A stretch of 64,000 bases of DNA from Acidobacteriota bacterium (GCA_021792135.1 JAJYVF010000014.1:62001-126000); one strand, 5' to 3'. Positions 26,492 to 35,758 are shown, counted from the first letter of the stretch. Translations and numbers: made by a program. Notes: generated by a model from the letters alone, not told the origin.

Positions 26492-29164
26492 ATGACGGAC
26501 CGCGATCTGCTGCGCCATATCGAGCGGCTGCCCGGCGGCCGCGCCGGATACAAGCAGCTCGTCCGGGAACTGGGCCTGGGCGGCGGCCAGGACCGCCGTC
26601 TGCTCCGCCAGCAGCTGGAACACCTCACCACCTCCGGCCAGCTCGTTCACATCGACCGGGATCACTGGACCCTCCCCAAAGCCGTGCCCACCGCGGCACC
26701 GGCGCCGCCCCCTGCAAAATCCTCACGGCGCGCCGATCTCCGCACTGAGAACCTCATCGCCGGCCGCCTCGATCTCCATCGCGACGGCTACGGTTTCGTG
26801 CGTCCCCATCCCGCGCACGCCGAAGCCCGCGCGCTTCAGGAAGACATCTTCATTCCTCCCGGCGAAATGGGCGGAGCCATGCAGGGCGATCAGGTCCTCG
26901 TCGAACTCGCCCCGCCGCGCTTCGGCCAGCGCGATCGTCGCCGCTCCGGCCGTGTGCTGCGCATCCTTACGCGCCGCAATCCCACCGTCGTCGGCATCTT
27001 CCACTACGCGCGTGGCGACCGCACCGGCCACATCGTCGTTCCCTTCGACGAGCGCATGACCCAGCCCGTCGTCATCCCCTTCGGCGCCGAGCTTCCTGCC
27101 CCCTCCGAAGCCGCCACGCCTCACCGCGTCCTCGGCAAAGAAGCCCAGGCCGCGCATCGCCACACCGACCTCGAAGGCCTGGTCGTCGACGTGGAAATCA
27201 CCGGCTGGCCCACGCCCACGCGTCCTGCGCGCGGCCGCGTTCTCGAAGTCCTCGGCAGCGAAGACGACTTCGGCGTCGACGTCGAGATGGTCATCCGCAA
27301 GCATCATCTGCCCCGCATCTTTCCTGAAGCCGTACTGGCCGAGGCCCGCGCAGTCGCGCATCTCGACCCTGCCCTCGTCGCGCGCCGCCGCGACTTCCGC
27401 CATCTCCCCATCGTCACCATCGACGGCGAAACGGCCCGCGACTTCGATGACGCCGTCCTCGTCCGCCATCATCATGACGCGACCTGGGAGCTGCAGGTCC
27501 ACATCGCCGACGTCGCCAACTATGTCCGCCCCTCCTCCGCTCTCGATCTCGAGGCGCGCCTGCGCGGCACTTCGGTCTATTTCCCCGACCGCGCCATTCC
27601 CATGCTGCCGCAGGAGCTCTCGACCGACATCTGCAGCCTGCGTCCCGACGAAGACCGCCTCGTCCTCTCCTGCCTCATGCGCATCGATCCGCAGGGCGAC
27701 ATCCTCGGCTACGAAGTCACTGAAGGCGTCATCCGCTCCGCGCGCCGCATGACCTACACGCAGGTGCACGCCATCCTCGAAGGCGACACCGAAACCCGCG
27801 CCCAGTTTGCTCCCCTCGTCCCTGAATTCGAACGTATGCTCGAGCTGGCCCGCATCCTGAATCGCAAGCGCGACCGCCGCGGCTCCATCGACTTCGATCT
27901 CCCCGAGCCCCTCATCGAATTCGACGAATTCGGCGCCATGCAATCCGTCACCCGCGCCGAGCGCAACTGGGCGCATCGCCTCATCGAGGAGTTCATGCTC
28001 TCGGCCAACGAATGCGTCGCCTCCTGGCTCGAGAACCTCGGCGTCCCCTCGCTCTACCGCATCCACGAGAAGCCCGAGCCCCGCCGCGTCGTTGAATTCG
28101 AAGAGATCGCCGCCGCGTTCGGCTACTCCCTCGGCATCGGCAGCCTGCCCGTCCGCACCTTCCGCATGCGCAGCGAACGCCGTGAGCAGAAGCACGGAGG
28201 CACGCGCCAGCCCCGTGGCTACGAAGTCCCCGGGGATATCCCCATCACGCCGCGCATGTACCAGAAGCTGACCGAGAAAATCGCCGGCAAGCCGGAAGAG
28301 CGCATCCTCTCGTATCTCATGCTGCGCTCCCTGCGCCAGGCCCGCTACAGCGAGAAGAACGAAGGCCACTTCGCCCTCGCCGCACCCTGCTACACGCACT
28401 TCACTTCGCCCATCCGCCGCTATCCCGACCTCATCGTGCATCGCATCGCGAAGGCTCTGCTCCACGCCGGCGTCAGCGGCCATGGCGTTCTGGCCAAAGG
28501 CGAGCCGCACGCGAAAAGCTCGCCGTGGCAGGGGGATCAGCACCGCGCCGGACCAAAACCGCCGCACAAGAACCAGGCCGCGCACCGAACTGCCGAATTC
28601 GAGCCTCTGGACGAGCCGTTCCTGGCCGCGATCGCTCAGGAAACCAGCGAAAGCGAGCGCCGCGCCGCCGACGCCGAGCGCGAGCTGGTGGACTGGAAGA
28701 AGATCAAGTTCATGCGCGACCGCGTCGGCGAGTCTTTCAGCGGCATGATTCTCAATGCCACCAAGTATGGGCTCTTCGTAGAGCTGGACGAACTCTTCGT
28801 GGAAGGGCTCGTTCCCATCCACACGCTCGGCCTGCTCGACAACGACCGCTACACCTACCGCGAAAACACCCGCCAGATCATCGGCGACCGCTGGAGCCGC
28901 AAATTCTCCGTGGGCGAGCGCGTCCGCGTCGTCCTCGACCGTGTGGATGCCGTGGAGAAGCGGCTGCAGTTCTCGATTCTCGAAGAGGAACCGCCGCTCA
29001 GCGGCCGAAAAACCATCCCGCCGGCATCAGCCAGGAAGAAAAAGTCCCGGCGCGCTGAGGCCATCCTGCCGGAGCAGCCCGCCGCGCCCGCTCGCTCCGG
29101 CAAACACCGGGGCTATCGCCCGCCCAACCCTCGCCGCCTTCCCAAAAAGAAGAAGCGCCGCTGA
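26492..29164 (+). CDS. rnr: Ribonuclease R
   Basis: A processive 3'-5' exoribonuclease that degrades structured RNA and takes part in rRNA quality control and trans-translation. It is 890 aa from ATG 26492. Order: N-terminal helix-turn-helix-like region (DLLRHIERLPGGRAGYKQLV), cold-shock domains, the RNB catalytic domain with TARDFDDAV near residue 317 and LHIADVANYV-like sequence after it, and an S1 domain (GESFSGMILNATKYGLFVEL). A Lys/Arg-rich tail ends the protein. A charged low-complexity insert of about 35-45 residues interrupts the RNB-S1 junction near residue 670-710. Confidence 0.95.
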   Translation: MTDRDLLRHIERLPGGRAGYKQLVRELGLGGGQDRRLLRQQLEHLTTSGQLVHIDRDHWTLPKAVPTAAPAPPPAKSSRRADLRTENLIAGRLDLHRDGYGFVRPHPAHAEARALQEDIFIPPGEMGGAMQGDQVLVELAPPRFGQRDRRRSGRVLRILTRRNPTVVGIFHYARGDRTGHIVVPFDERMTQPVVIPFGAELPAPSEAATPHRVLGKEAQAAHRHTDLEGLVVDVEITGWPTPTRPARGRVLEVLGSEDDFGVDVEMVIRKHHLPRIFPEAVLAEARAVAHLDPALVARRRDFRHLPIVTIDGETARDFDDAVLVRHHHDATWELQVHIADVANYVRPSSALDLEARLRGTSVYFPDRAIPMLPQELSTDICSLRPDEDRLVLSCLMRIDPQGDILGYEVTEGVIRSARRMTYTQVHAILEGDTETRAQFAPLVPEFERMLELARILNRKRDRRGSIDFDLPEPLIEFDEFGAMQSVTRAERNWAHRLIEEFMLSANECVASWLENLGVPSLYRIHEKPEPRRVVEFEEIAAAFGYSLGIGSLPVRTFRMRSERREQKHGGTRQPRGYEVPGDIPITPRMYQKLTEKIAGKPEERILSYLMLRSLRQARYSEKNEGHFALAAPCYTHFTSPIRRYPDLIVHRIAKALLHAGVSGHGVLAKGEPHAKSSPWQGDQHRAGPKPPHKNQAAHRTAEFEPLDEPFLAAIAQETSESERRAADAERELVDWKKIKFMRDRVGESFSGMILNATKYGLFVELDELFVEGLVPIHTLGLLDNDRYTYRENTRQIIGDRWSRKFSVGERVRVVLDRVDAVEKRLQFSILEEEPPLSGRKTIPPASARKKKSRRAEAILPEQPAAPARSGKHRGYRPPNPRRLPKKKKRR

Positions 29165-29194
29165 TTTCGCGTCCCGCCTCTCGCCAGGATCTAA

Positions 29195-29214
29195 CTTATA
29201 ATGAATGTTATAAG
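29195..29214 (+). promoter_or_regulatory. Palindrome overlapping the -10 box of the toxin-antitoxin promoter
   Basis: CTTATAA (29195-29201), a 6-nt spacer and TTATAAG (29208-29214) form a perfect palindrome that contains TATAAT (29197-29202), a consensus -10. It ends just before AAGGAG at 29217-29222. This is where an antitoxin would be expected to bind to repress its own operon. Confidence 0.75.
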
Positions 29215-29228
29215 CGAAGGAGCGCGCC

Positions 29229-29456
29229 ATGCCGGTTTCGGTGAAGGTGACAACCATCGGCAGTTCGACAGGGATTGTTCTGCCCAAAGACGTGCTCGAA
29301 CGCCTGCATCTCCAGAGAGGCGACACCGTCTACCTCACGGAGACTCCCGGCGGCGTGCAGGTCACGCCCTACCGGCCTGATTTTGCCGAGGCCATCGAAG
29401 CCGGTCGCCGCATTATGCGCAGGTACAGGAATACGTTGCGCAAGCTCGCTGAGTGA
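29229..29456 (+). CDS. AbrB/MazE-type antitoxin
   Basis: 75 aa with a SpoVT/AbrB swapped-hairpin DNA-binding domain: VKVTTIGSSTGIVLPKDVLE then LHLQRGDTVYLTETPGG. The C-terminal tail, about residues 50-75, is basic and helical and probably binds the toxin. AAGGAG lies 6 nt before ATG. The Doc-type toxin gene begins 10 nt after its stop. The operator-like palindrome at 29195-29214 fits autoregulation. Confidence 0.9.
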   Translation: MPVSVKVTTIGSSTGIVLPKDVLERLHLQRGDTVYLTETPGGVQVTPYRPDFAEAIEAGRRIMRRYRNTLRKLAE

Positions 29457-29465
29457 ACTGGCTCA

Positions 29466-29867
29466 ATGAAGGAGCCACGCTGGCTGCCCACAGACGTAGT
29501 GCTGGCCCTGCACAACATGCAGCTCGCAGCGTTCGGCGGGCCGCCCGGCATCCGCGACGAGGGTCTTCTCGAATCAGCTCTGGCGCGTCCCCGACATCGT
29601 TTCTCCTATGCCGAACCTGCGCTCTCCCTCGCGCGACTGGCGGCCTCGTACGCATTTGGGATCGTGAGAAATCACCCGTTTGTGGATGGAAATAAGCGCA
29701 CCGGCCTGGTGGCTGCTTTCGTCTTTCTCGAACTCAATGGACTCGACGTGCACGCCAGTGAAGAAGACGCCTGTCGCGTCTTCATGAGTCTCGCCTCGGG
29801 CGACCTCAGCGAAAGAGCGCTCTCCGAATGGCTGGCGACGAACTGCGGACCGCGGTCGAGATCATAA
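29466..29867 (+). CDS. doc: Doc-type toxin (Fic fold, death-on-curing family)
   Basis: 133 aa with the Fic/Doc active-site motif HPFVDGNKRTG at residues 70-80. Doc proteins phosphorylate EF-Tu and stop translation; related Fic proteins add AMP. The N-terminal block LPTDVVLALHNMQLAAFGGP and GLLESALARPRHRF fit the Doc subfamily. All motif residues are intact, so the toxin is probably active and held by the upstream AbrB-type antitoxin. It converges with pyrC. Confidence 0.9.
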   Translation: MKEPRWLPTDVVLALHNMQLAAFGGPPGIRDEGLLESALARPRHRFSYAEPALSLARLAASYAFGIVRNHPFVDGNKRTGLVAAFVFLELNGLDVHASEEDACRVFMSLASGDLSERALSEWLATNCGPRSRS

Positions 29868-29990
29868 TCGCGCCACCCGCGGCCGTCGTTGTCCGGAGCG
29901 CCCAGTAACCCGGGTTCACAGAATTTTTCGAGCCGTTGTGCATTCCGATCATCCGGCTCCCACACCAGAATCGGGGCGGCCATCCACCAC

Positions 29991-31277
29991 TCAGCGCCGG
30001 TAGACGATCCGTCCTTCGCTCACCGTCAGCCGCACGCTCCCCTGTAGTTCCCAGCCGTCGAAGGGCGTGTTCTTCGACTTCGATCTCGATTCCGCCGCGC
30101 GAAAGACCCAGCGCGCCTCCGGATCGAAGACCACCACATCCCCCGCCGACCCTGGCGCCAGCGTTCCGCGGCCCTTCAACTCCAGCGTATGCGCCGGACG
30201 GCTCGTCAGCAGTGCCAGCACGTCGCTGAGCTTCATCCCATGCTGCCGGTACAGCACATCGAGCGCCAGCCCCAGCGCCGTCTCCAGCCCGGTAATGCCG
30301 TTGGGAGCGCGGTCGAACTCCTGCTCCTTCTCATGCGCCGCATGCGGGGCGTGATCCGTGGCGATGGCATCCACCGTCCCATCCAGAATCCCTTCCACCA
30401 TCGCCGCTTGATCGCTCTGGGCGCGCAGCGGCGGATTCATCTTCGCATTCGTGTCGTACAGCCCGATGCGCTCCTCGGTCAGCGCAAAATGATGCGGCGT
30501 CACCTCGCACGTCGCCCGCAGTCCCGCCTTCCGCGCCGCCCGCACCGCCTCCAGCGCCTTCGCCGTCGACAGATGCGCCACGTGCAGATGCCCGCCCTTC
30601 ACCTTCTTCAGCAGCAAAAGATCCCGCTCCACCAGCCCGGACTCCGCCTCCACCGGCATGCCCCGCAGCCCCAGCCGAAACGCCAGCGTCCCGCCATTCA
30701 TCGAGCAGCCGCCCGTGCGCCGCGTATCTTCCGCGTGCTGAATCACCGGCAGCCCTGCTTTCGCCGCGGCCTTCAGCGCCTCCAGCATGATGGCATCGCC
30801 CAGGATCGGCTTGCCGTCATCGGTCACAGCCACCGCGCCTGCATCCCGCAGCGCGCGGTAATCTGTTAGCACCTCGCCCCCCGAGCCGCGCGTCGCAGCC
30901 GCAATCGGGAAGACCCGCACCGCCGCACCACGCTCCGGAGCCTGCATCCACCGCACGATCTCCGGCGAATCATTCACCGGAGTGGTATTCGGCATCGCGC
31001 AGACGCTGGTAAAGCCACCCGCGGCAGCCGCAGCCGTTCCCGTCGCAATCGTCTCCTTATACCCCTGTCCCGGCTCGCGCAGGTGCACATGGATATCCAC
31101 CAGCCCTGGTGCCACCACCAGTCCCGCTGCCTCGAAGACCTCGGCCTCTGCTGCGGGAATCTTCCCCGGCGGCTCTGCCGCGGCAACCTTCCCATCGCGC
31201 AGCAGCACGTCGCGAACCGCATCGAGTCCGCTCGCCGGATCCACCACGCGCCCGCCCCGAATCAGCAGATCCCTCAT
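29991..31277 (-). CDS. pyrC: Dihydroorotase
   Basis: A zinc enzyme that cyclises carbamoyl aspartate to dihydroorotate, the third step of pyrimidine synthesis. It is 428 aa, class I type. Zn-ligand motif DIHVHLREPGQ lies near residue 60, followed by TSVCAMPNTTPVND, VIQHAEDTRRTGG and the catalytic DAIATDHAPHAAHEK. Its ATG overlaps the pyrB stop by 4 nt. The order pyrR-pyrB-pyrC on the minus strand is a standard pyrimidine operon. Confidence 0.97.
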   Translation of the reverse strand: MRDLLIRGGRVVDPASGLDAVRDVLLRDGKVAAAEPPGKIPAAEAEVFEAAGLVVAPGLVDIHVHLREPGQGYKETIATGTAAAAAGGFTSVCAMPNTTPVNDSPEIVRWMQAPERGAAVRVFPIAAATRGSGGEVLTDYRALRDAGAVAVTDDGKPILGDAIMLEALKAAAKAGLPVIQHAEDTRRTGGCSMNGGTLAFRLGLRGMPVEAESGLVERDLLLLKKVKGGHLHVAHLSTAKALEAVRAARKAGLRATCEVTPHHFALTEERIGLYDTNAKMNPPLRAQSDQAAMVEGILDGTVDAIATDHAPHAAHEKEQEFDRAPNGITGLETALGLALDVLYRQHGMKLSDVLALLTSRPAHTLELKGRGTLAPGSAGDVVVFDPEARWVFRAAESRSKSKNTPFDGWELQGSVRLTVSEGRIVYRR

Positions 31278-32314
31278 CGGCCGCCGCCTTTCAGCGCCCG
31301 CGCCACCAGAGCCATGCGCACCGGCACTCCGTTGTGCACCTGCGCCGCTATTGCCGACTGCGGCCCGTCCGCCACTTCGCTGGTAATTTCCATTCCTCGG
31401 ATAATCGGCCCCGGATGCAGAATCGCCGCCCGCGGCGCATGCGCCGCAATCCGCTCCCCGTTCGCCTGATAGCGCCTGCGATACTCGTCCAGATCCAGCT
31501 GCAAACCGGCCAGCCGCTCCGCCTGGATGCGCAGCATCATGACGATCTGCGACTCCCGCAGCGCCGTCTCAAAATCGCGCTCGATGACCGTCCCCGGCCC
31601 CAGTCCCACCGCAGACTCCGGCAGCAGTTCCACCGGTCCGCAGAAAACTACCTTTGCGCCCAGCCGCGGCAGCAGCAGCGCATTCGAGCGCGCCACGCGG
31701 CTGTGCAGAATATCCCCGCAGATGGTCACCGTCACACCGCGCAGCGTCTTCTCGCTCAGCTTGCCCGCGCGCATCTCCAGGAACTGCAGAATCGTCCGCA
31801 GATCGAGCAGCGCCTGCGAAGGATGTTCCGCCATGCCGTCGCCCGCATTCAGCACCGGCAGCCCCGTCGCCCGCGCCAGCAGATACGGCGCCCCCGAATA
31901 AGGGCTGCGCAGGATGACGCACTCCGCCCCCAGCGCCTTCAGCGTGATGCCCGTATCCTTGAGCGACTCGCCCTTTTCGATGCTCGACGACAGCGAGCTG
32001 ACCAGCGTCGTGTCCGCGCCCAGAGCCTTCGCCGCCAGTTCAAACGAGGTGCGTGTCCGCGTGCTCGACTCATAGAAAAGCAGCGCCACGCGCCGCTTCG
32101 CCAGCCTCTTCATTCGCCGCAGCGGATCTTCCTTCTCCAGCACATCGGCCGACTCGAGGATCCGCCGCACCTCGGCAACAGAAAAGTCCGCCGCCGAAAT
32201 CGCCGACCCAGGATGAATGGGCTGTTGAAAAAAGGATGGGGTGAAGGATTCTTGCGTCTCGCGCGATGAGTTCCTGGTCTTGGCCATCTCCTCGGATCGT
32301 TCCTGGTCAGCCAT
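31274..32314 (-). CDS. pyrB: Aspartate carbamoyltransferase, catalytic subunit
   Basis: Joins carbamoyl phosphate to aspartate, the committed pyrimidine step. It is 346 aa including a non-conserved N-terminus of about 30 residues. The carbamoyl-phosphate motif STRTRTSFELAAK, the HPSQALLDLRTI block and ILHPGPIIRGMEI are intact. No pyrI regulatory subunit is adjacent, as expected where pyrR and pyrC are clustered. ATG 32314 is used; ATG 32287 is an in-frame alternative. Confidence 0.97.
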   Translation of the reverse strand: MADQERSEEMAKTRNSSRETQESFTPSFFQQPIHPGSAISAADFSVAEVRRILESADVLEKEDPLRRMKRLAKRRVALLFYESSTRTRTSFELAAKALGADTTLVSSLSSSIEKGESLKDTGITLKALGAECVILRSPYSGAPYLLARATGLPVLNAGDGMAEHPSQALLDLRTILQFLEMRAGKLSEKTLRGVTVTICGDILHSRVARSNALLLPRLGAKVVFCGPVELLPESAVGLGPGTVIERDFETALRESQIVMMLRIQAERLAGLQLDLDEYRRRYQANGERIAAHAPRAAILHPGPIIRGMEITSEVADGPQSAIAAQVHNGVPVRMALVARALKGGGR

Positions 32315-32345
32315 GGCGGCTCGGCTTCCGCCTGCCCTGCGCCGT

Positions 32346-32915
32346 CTATACCCGTTCCACCAGCAGGACCTGCTCGTCGTTGTCCACCTCGCGCAGCTTC
32401 ACTTCCACAATCTCCCGCTGCGAAGTCGGCACCGACCGTCCCACAAAGGTCGCTTCAATCGGCAGTTCGCGATGCCCGCGGTCGATCAGCACCAGCAGCT
32501 GCACCCTCCGCGGCCGTCCAAAATCGAAGAGCGCATCCAGCGCCGCCCGGATCGTGCGCCCCGTATACAGCACGTCATCCACCAGGATCACGTCCCGCCC
32601 CGTCACATCGAAGCCCAGGGAGCCAGGATTCACCACCGGCCGGATATCCCGCGTCGACAGGTCGTCGCGATAAAAGCTGATGTCCAGCACGCCCGTGTCG
32701 ACCGGCTGCTTCTCAATGGCGCCTATCAGCGCCGCCAGACGCTCCGCCAGCGGGACGCCGCGCCGCTTGATCCCGACCAGCCCCAGATTGTCCGCTCCGT
32801 TGTTCTTTTCAATGATCTGGTGCGCCAGGCGGACCAGCGTCCGCTCGATCTCCGAGGCGGACATGATCCGCCCCTTCTCGCGCAATCTGGGCATGATGGC
32901 CTGCAGTTCTGACAT
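32346..32915 (-). CDS. pyrR: Bifunctional pyr operon regulator / uracil phosphoribosyltransferase
   Basis: 189 aa. A type I PRTase fold with the PRPP-binding motif [13 protein letters not shown]. In Bacillus the protein binds pyr mRNA in response to UMP and also makes UMP from uracil. [15 protein letters not shown] and [15 protein letters not shown] are PyrR-typical. Start ATG 32915 ([20 protein letters not shown]) was chosen; the later Mets at 32894 and 32864 are possible. I found no clear attenuator stem-loop in the short leader, so the mode of regulation here is open. Confidence 0.92.
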   Translation of the reverse strand: MSELQAIMPRLREKGRIMSASEIERTLVRLAHQIIEKNNGADNLGLVGIKRRGVPLAERLAALIGAIEKQPVDTGVLDISFYRDDLSTRDIRPVVNPGSLGFDVTGRDVILVDDVLYTGRTIRAALDALFDFGRPRRVQLLVLIDRGHRELPIEATFVGRSVPTSQREIVEVKLREVDNDEQVLLVERV

Positions 32916-32973
32916 AAGGGCTTCAACGGGATCATACGAGGCTCGGCTTCGCGCCGCAACCGTAACTGGAACC

Positions 32974-33648
32974 CTACAGCGAGCGCTGCGCCCTCGGCCG
33001 CGCCGCCAGCACCCGCCCCGCAATCGCGCCGCCCGCCGCCGCGAACAGAATCATCCCCACCGATACCAGCGCCGCCGTCAGCAGCTGAATCGCCGCATGC
33101 CCTTCTGCGGAAAGCCAGAAGTTGGCCCACGCATGCACCAGCTGCGGCGCCTGCTGCATCGCCTCACTGTTGCTCTTCAGCGCCTGATCGGCCATCTGCT
33201 GCGCCACCATCCGGAACTGCTCATCGATGGCGTGCGCCTCATGCATCCCGTAGCGCAGCACCAGCATGCGCGCCGCGTCTGCCGCGCTGGCAATCACCGC
33301 CGAGGCCAGTCCCAGAATCGCGCCCACGCGCCACCCGATGCGCCCGTCGGTGAACGCCGAGCTCTTCCGCCGGTACAGCGCGATGGTCGCAAACCCGCCG
33401 GCGATCACGAAGATCGAACTCATCCCCGCCAGCGCCGACAGCAACCCCACCGGAATCGCCAGCAGCAGCGCCGATGAAATCGCCGCCGGCCACTGCACCC
33501 CGCGCAGCTCGCCCTGCGGCCGCTGGGTCGGCGCCTGCTGCATTCCCGGCTCCGCCGCCTCCACCACCAGCTGCGGCGCACCGCAATGCGGGCAGAAGCT
33601 CTCCCCTTCCCGCAGAGTGTTCCCGCAACGGAGGCAAACCGGATCCAT
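32974..33648 (-). CDS. Zinc-ribbon membrane protein of unknown function
   Basis: 224 aa. The N-terminus [19 protein letters not shown] is a four-Cys zinc ribbon. It is followed by a short linker and about four transmembrane segments ([53 protein letters not shown], and the C-terminal [20 protein letters not shown]). The region between segments 3 and 4 is a helical soluble loop. No family function is known to me. It ends 58 nt before pyrR on the same strand and may be cotranscribed with the pyr genes. Confidence 0.8.
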   Translation of the reverse strand: MDPVCLRCGNTLREGESFCPHCGAPQLVVEAAEPGMQQAPTQRPQGELRGVQWPAAISSALLLAIPVGLLSALAGMSSIFVIAGGFATIALYRRKSSAFTDGRIGWRVGAILGLASAVIASAADAARMLVLRYGMHEAHAIDEQFRMVAQQMADQALKSNSEAMQQAPQLVHAWANFWLSAEGHAAIQLLTAALVSVGMILFAAAGGAIAGRVLAARPRAQRSL

Positions 33649-33713
33649 ACCCTGACCCTAACCTGGGGGCGCTCTGAAAGCAATGCGCGACCGAGAACCC
33701 CTGACTCATTCGT

Positions 33714-34322
33714 TTAATCGCTGGTTTTCGATGACTCCTCCGCCAGCCCCTGTGGCAGTTCCAGCTCCAACAAAGAAAACCTGGTTCCCCCGTCCCCGTT
33801 CCTGATCACCAGCAGGTGCTGATGGTGTCTCGATCCGGCCCGCAGCGACAGCCCCTCCTGGTCGGAAGATCCTGAGCCGTCCACCCTCACGTGCCCGTGC
33901 TCGCTGCACGTCAGCCCTTTGCTCGTCGTCGTCGGCGTGCCCACCGCCCGGTCTCCCCGGCACTCCAGCACGTCCCCGAACCGCCCCATCGCATTGCGGT
34001 AGAAGGCCAGCACCTTGTCCTGGGATTCCGGCGTCCTGTACGTCACCACCTTCACCCGCAGTTGCCACTCCCCGAAGCCCAGATGCACGTCCGCCGACTT
34101 GTCTCCTTCATGGTCAGGAGCCACCTCCGCCCCCGGATACACCGGCAGTCCCAGGTCCGCCGCCGTCGTCTGATCCGAGCGCACATGCAGCCCGCCCAGC
34201 GGGGTGTCGATCCGCACGTTCTTGTCCTCGCCGTTGCTCCCTTTATCCACCTGGACATGACACCCGGCCGCCGCCAGCACCATCCCAGAAAGAATCGCCC
34301 CCGCGACTGCGCGAATTCTCAT
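33714..34322 (-). CDS. Putative lipoprotein of unknown function
   Basis: 202 aa. Signal peptide and lipobox SGMVLAAAGC at about residues 12-21. The mature part contains LGLPVYPGAEVAP and a segment about residues 80-110 (VVTYRTPESQDKVLAFYRNA), a pattern seen in acidobacterial lipoproteins that measure or bind something unknown. The end is Ser/Glu-rich. No catalytic motif is visible. It lies upstream of the zinc-ribbon/pyr unit on the same strand. Confidence 0.74.
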   Translation of the reverse strand: MRIRAVAGAILSGMVLAAAGCHVQVDKGSNGEDKNVRIDTPLGGLHVRSDQTTAADLGLPVYPGAEVAPDHEGDKSADVHLGFGEWQLRVKVVTYRTPESQDKVLAFYRNAMGRFGDVLECRGDRAVGTPTTTSKGLTCSEHGHVRVDGSGSSDQEGLSLRAGSRHHQHLLVIRNGDGGTRFSLLELELPQGLAEESSKTSD

Positions 34323-34740
34323 ACCCGGCTCCTCTGTCAGGAAGACGATACGCCAGTCGCCCGTCTTCGGTTCCGGACTTTATGCTCCAGGGGGTCAGCT
34401 GAGCGAGCGCGCCCGCTCAGACGGCCCCTGCCTCCTGCCGCGCTCCATCCCTTAACAGCCTGTGGAAAAGCCGTGTCCTGCAAGTGCACGACTTTAGCCG
34501 TGCCGTACACACCGCAACATCAATGGGCTGTAGCTCCGGAGGGACGCATTTTACGAGCTTTCGACTTCTGCCACAGGCTCTTAAGTGGAAGAAAAGAGGA
34601 GCGGTCCGCCGTCACCGGCGCGCCCAGGATGCCCGGCTGGCCAGATATAAGATCCCGGGGTCCGCTGGTCTCCCGAAAGCCTCGCGCTTGCACGCGGCCT
34701 CCGTTCAGGTTCAGCATTGTGTCTGAGGAGGCGTAATCCC
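34323..34740. other. Intergenic region containing repeat copy C
   Basis: 418 bp between divergent genes. The central third is the repeat at 34452-34584. The rest shows no open frame with coding character. AGGAGG at about 34729 is the ribosome binding site of the gene at 34741. Confidence 0.6.
34452..34584 (+). repeat. Dispersed hairpin repeat, copy C, with terminal inverted repeats
   Basis: A 133-bp element bounded by TTAACAGCCTGTGG (34452-34465) and CCACAGGCTCTTAA (34571-34584), inverted repeats matching at 13 of 14 positions. The core GCACGACTTTAGCCGTGCC (from 34485) is shared with copy B except for its first base, and CTTCTGCCACAG near the right end also recurs in copy B. The size, ends and intergenic site resemble a small non-autonomous mobile element or an amplified REP-like unit. 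Confidence 0.75.
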
Positions 34741-35322
34741 ATGCCGTGTCGGATCGCCTGCTTCGTTGCCGCGCTGCTGTTGGCCGCATCTGTACCGAAC
34801 CTGCGCGCCTCCGCCACTCCGCCCCGCCTCATTCTCGCTGCCTGGGGAGCCCCCCAGGACGACGGCAACGATCTCACCCCGGACGAAGTCCAGCAGATCC
34901 GCGATAACGCCATCTACCCCAACGAGCGCATCAAGCTCTACATTAAGTTCATTGGCCAGCGCCTCGATGAGATCAAACAGCTCGCCCCCAATGCCACAAC
35001 CGGCAACAACCGCGCCCAGATCCGCGACAAGTTCGAGGAGTTCACCCACCTCTGCGATGAACTGCAGGACAACCTCGAAACCTACGACTCCGCCCACGCC
35101 GATATCCGCAAAGCCCTCAAGGAGCTGGTGACGGCCAGTGGTAAATGGGATGGTGCTCTGAAGATCGCGCCCGACGACCCCGCCTACAATTTCTCCCGCA
35201 CCACCGCCCTCGAAGCCGCGCAGAGCGCCAGCGACGAAGCCAGACAGATGGCCGGCGAACAGGACGTCTTTTTCCAGGCCCACAAGAACTGGCGTCACAA
35301 GAACGGAACGGCACCCAACTGA
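34741..35322 (+). CDS. Secreted helical protein of unknown function
   Basis: 193 aa from ATG 34741, with AGGAGG about 8 nt upstream. A signal peptide (IACFVAALLLAASVPNLRAS) is followed by a mainly helical soluble protein rich in Asp, Lys and Gln (DEVQQIRDNAIYPNERIKLY, CDELQDNLETYDSAHADIRK). No family is recognised. The stop abuts, without a gap, the stop of the convergent DUF2784 gene. Confidence 0.72.
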   Translation: MPCRIACFVAALLLAASVPNLRASATPPRLILAAWGAPQDDGNDLTPDEVQQIRDNAIYPNERIKLYIKFIGQRLDEIKQLAPNATTGNNRAQIRDKFEEFTHLCDELQDNLETYDSAHADIRKALKELVTASGKWDGALKIAPDDPAYNFSRTTALEAAQSASDEARQMAGEQDVFFQAHKNWRHKNGTAPN

Positions 35323-35694
35323 TTACTCCGCGGTTCGCCGATCCCGCAGTAACCGCGCCAGCCGCCCTGCATAGATCAGCAGGTTGATACAACAAACTGC
35401 CACCCCGCAGCCGATAATGAGGTCCACCGGCAGGTTTGGATAGATGATCGCGTCCAGATAGTGCACCAGGAAGCTGCCGGCGTAGGAATGCATACCGGCC
35501 TGCCGTTCCAGCCACTGCTCCAGCAGCGTCACCGGGCACGGCCAGGGTCCGGTCTCGACTGCGATGCCCCACACCAGCGATGCCAGGTGGAACCCGGTCA
35601 GCCAGGGCCGTCCGCGGGTCCGGAATGCCCCGAAGATGACGAACAGGATCCACGCGGCATGACAGGCCAGCGCCAGGGCCGCCAGCAACATCAT
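35323..35694 (-). CDS. DUF2784 family membrane protein
   Basis: 123 aa with about four transmembrane helices. The N-terminal LALACHAAWILFVIFGAF, the WGIAVETGPWPCPVTLLEQW block and the loop GMHSYAGSFLVHYLDAIIYP are the conserved features of DUF2784. Function is unknown. It converges directly on the upstream secreted protein gene, sharing a TGA/TAA boundary at 35322/35323. Confidence 0.88.
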   Translation of the reverse strand: MMLLAALALACHAAWILFVIFGAFRTRGRPWLTGFHLASLVWGIAVETGPWPCPVTLLEQWLERQAGMHSYAGSFLVHYLDAIIYPNLPVDLIIGCGVAVCCINLLIYAGRLARLLRDRRTAE

Positions 35695-35758
35695 CCTCCG
35701 ATCATAGAGGTCCGGCAGACCGCCGTTTCGCCTCCGTCGCTTACACTAAAAACAACCA

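Noticed and set aside
26723-28822. A 699-codon minus-strand frame inside rnr
   Set aside because: Same pattern of antisense shadow; RNase R catalytic motifs are on the plus strand.
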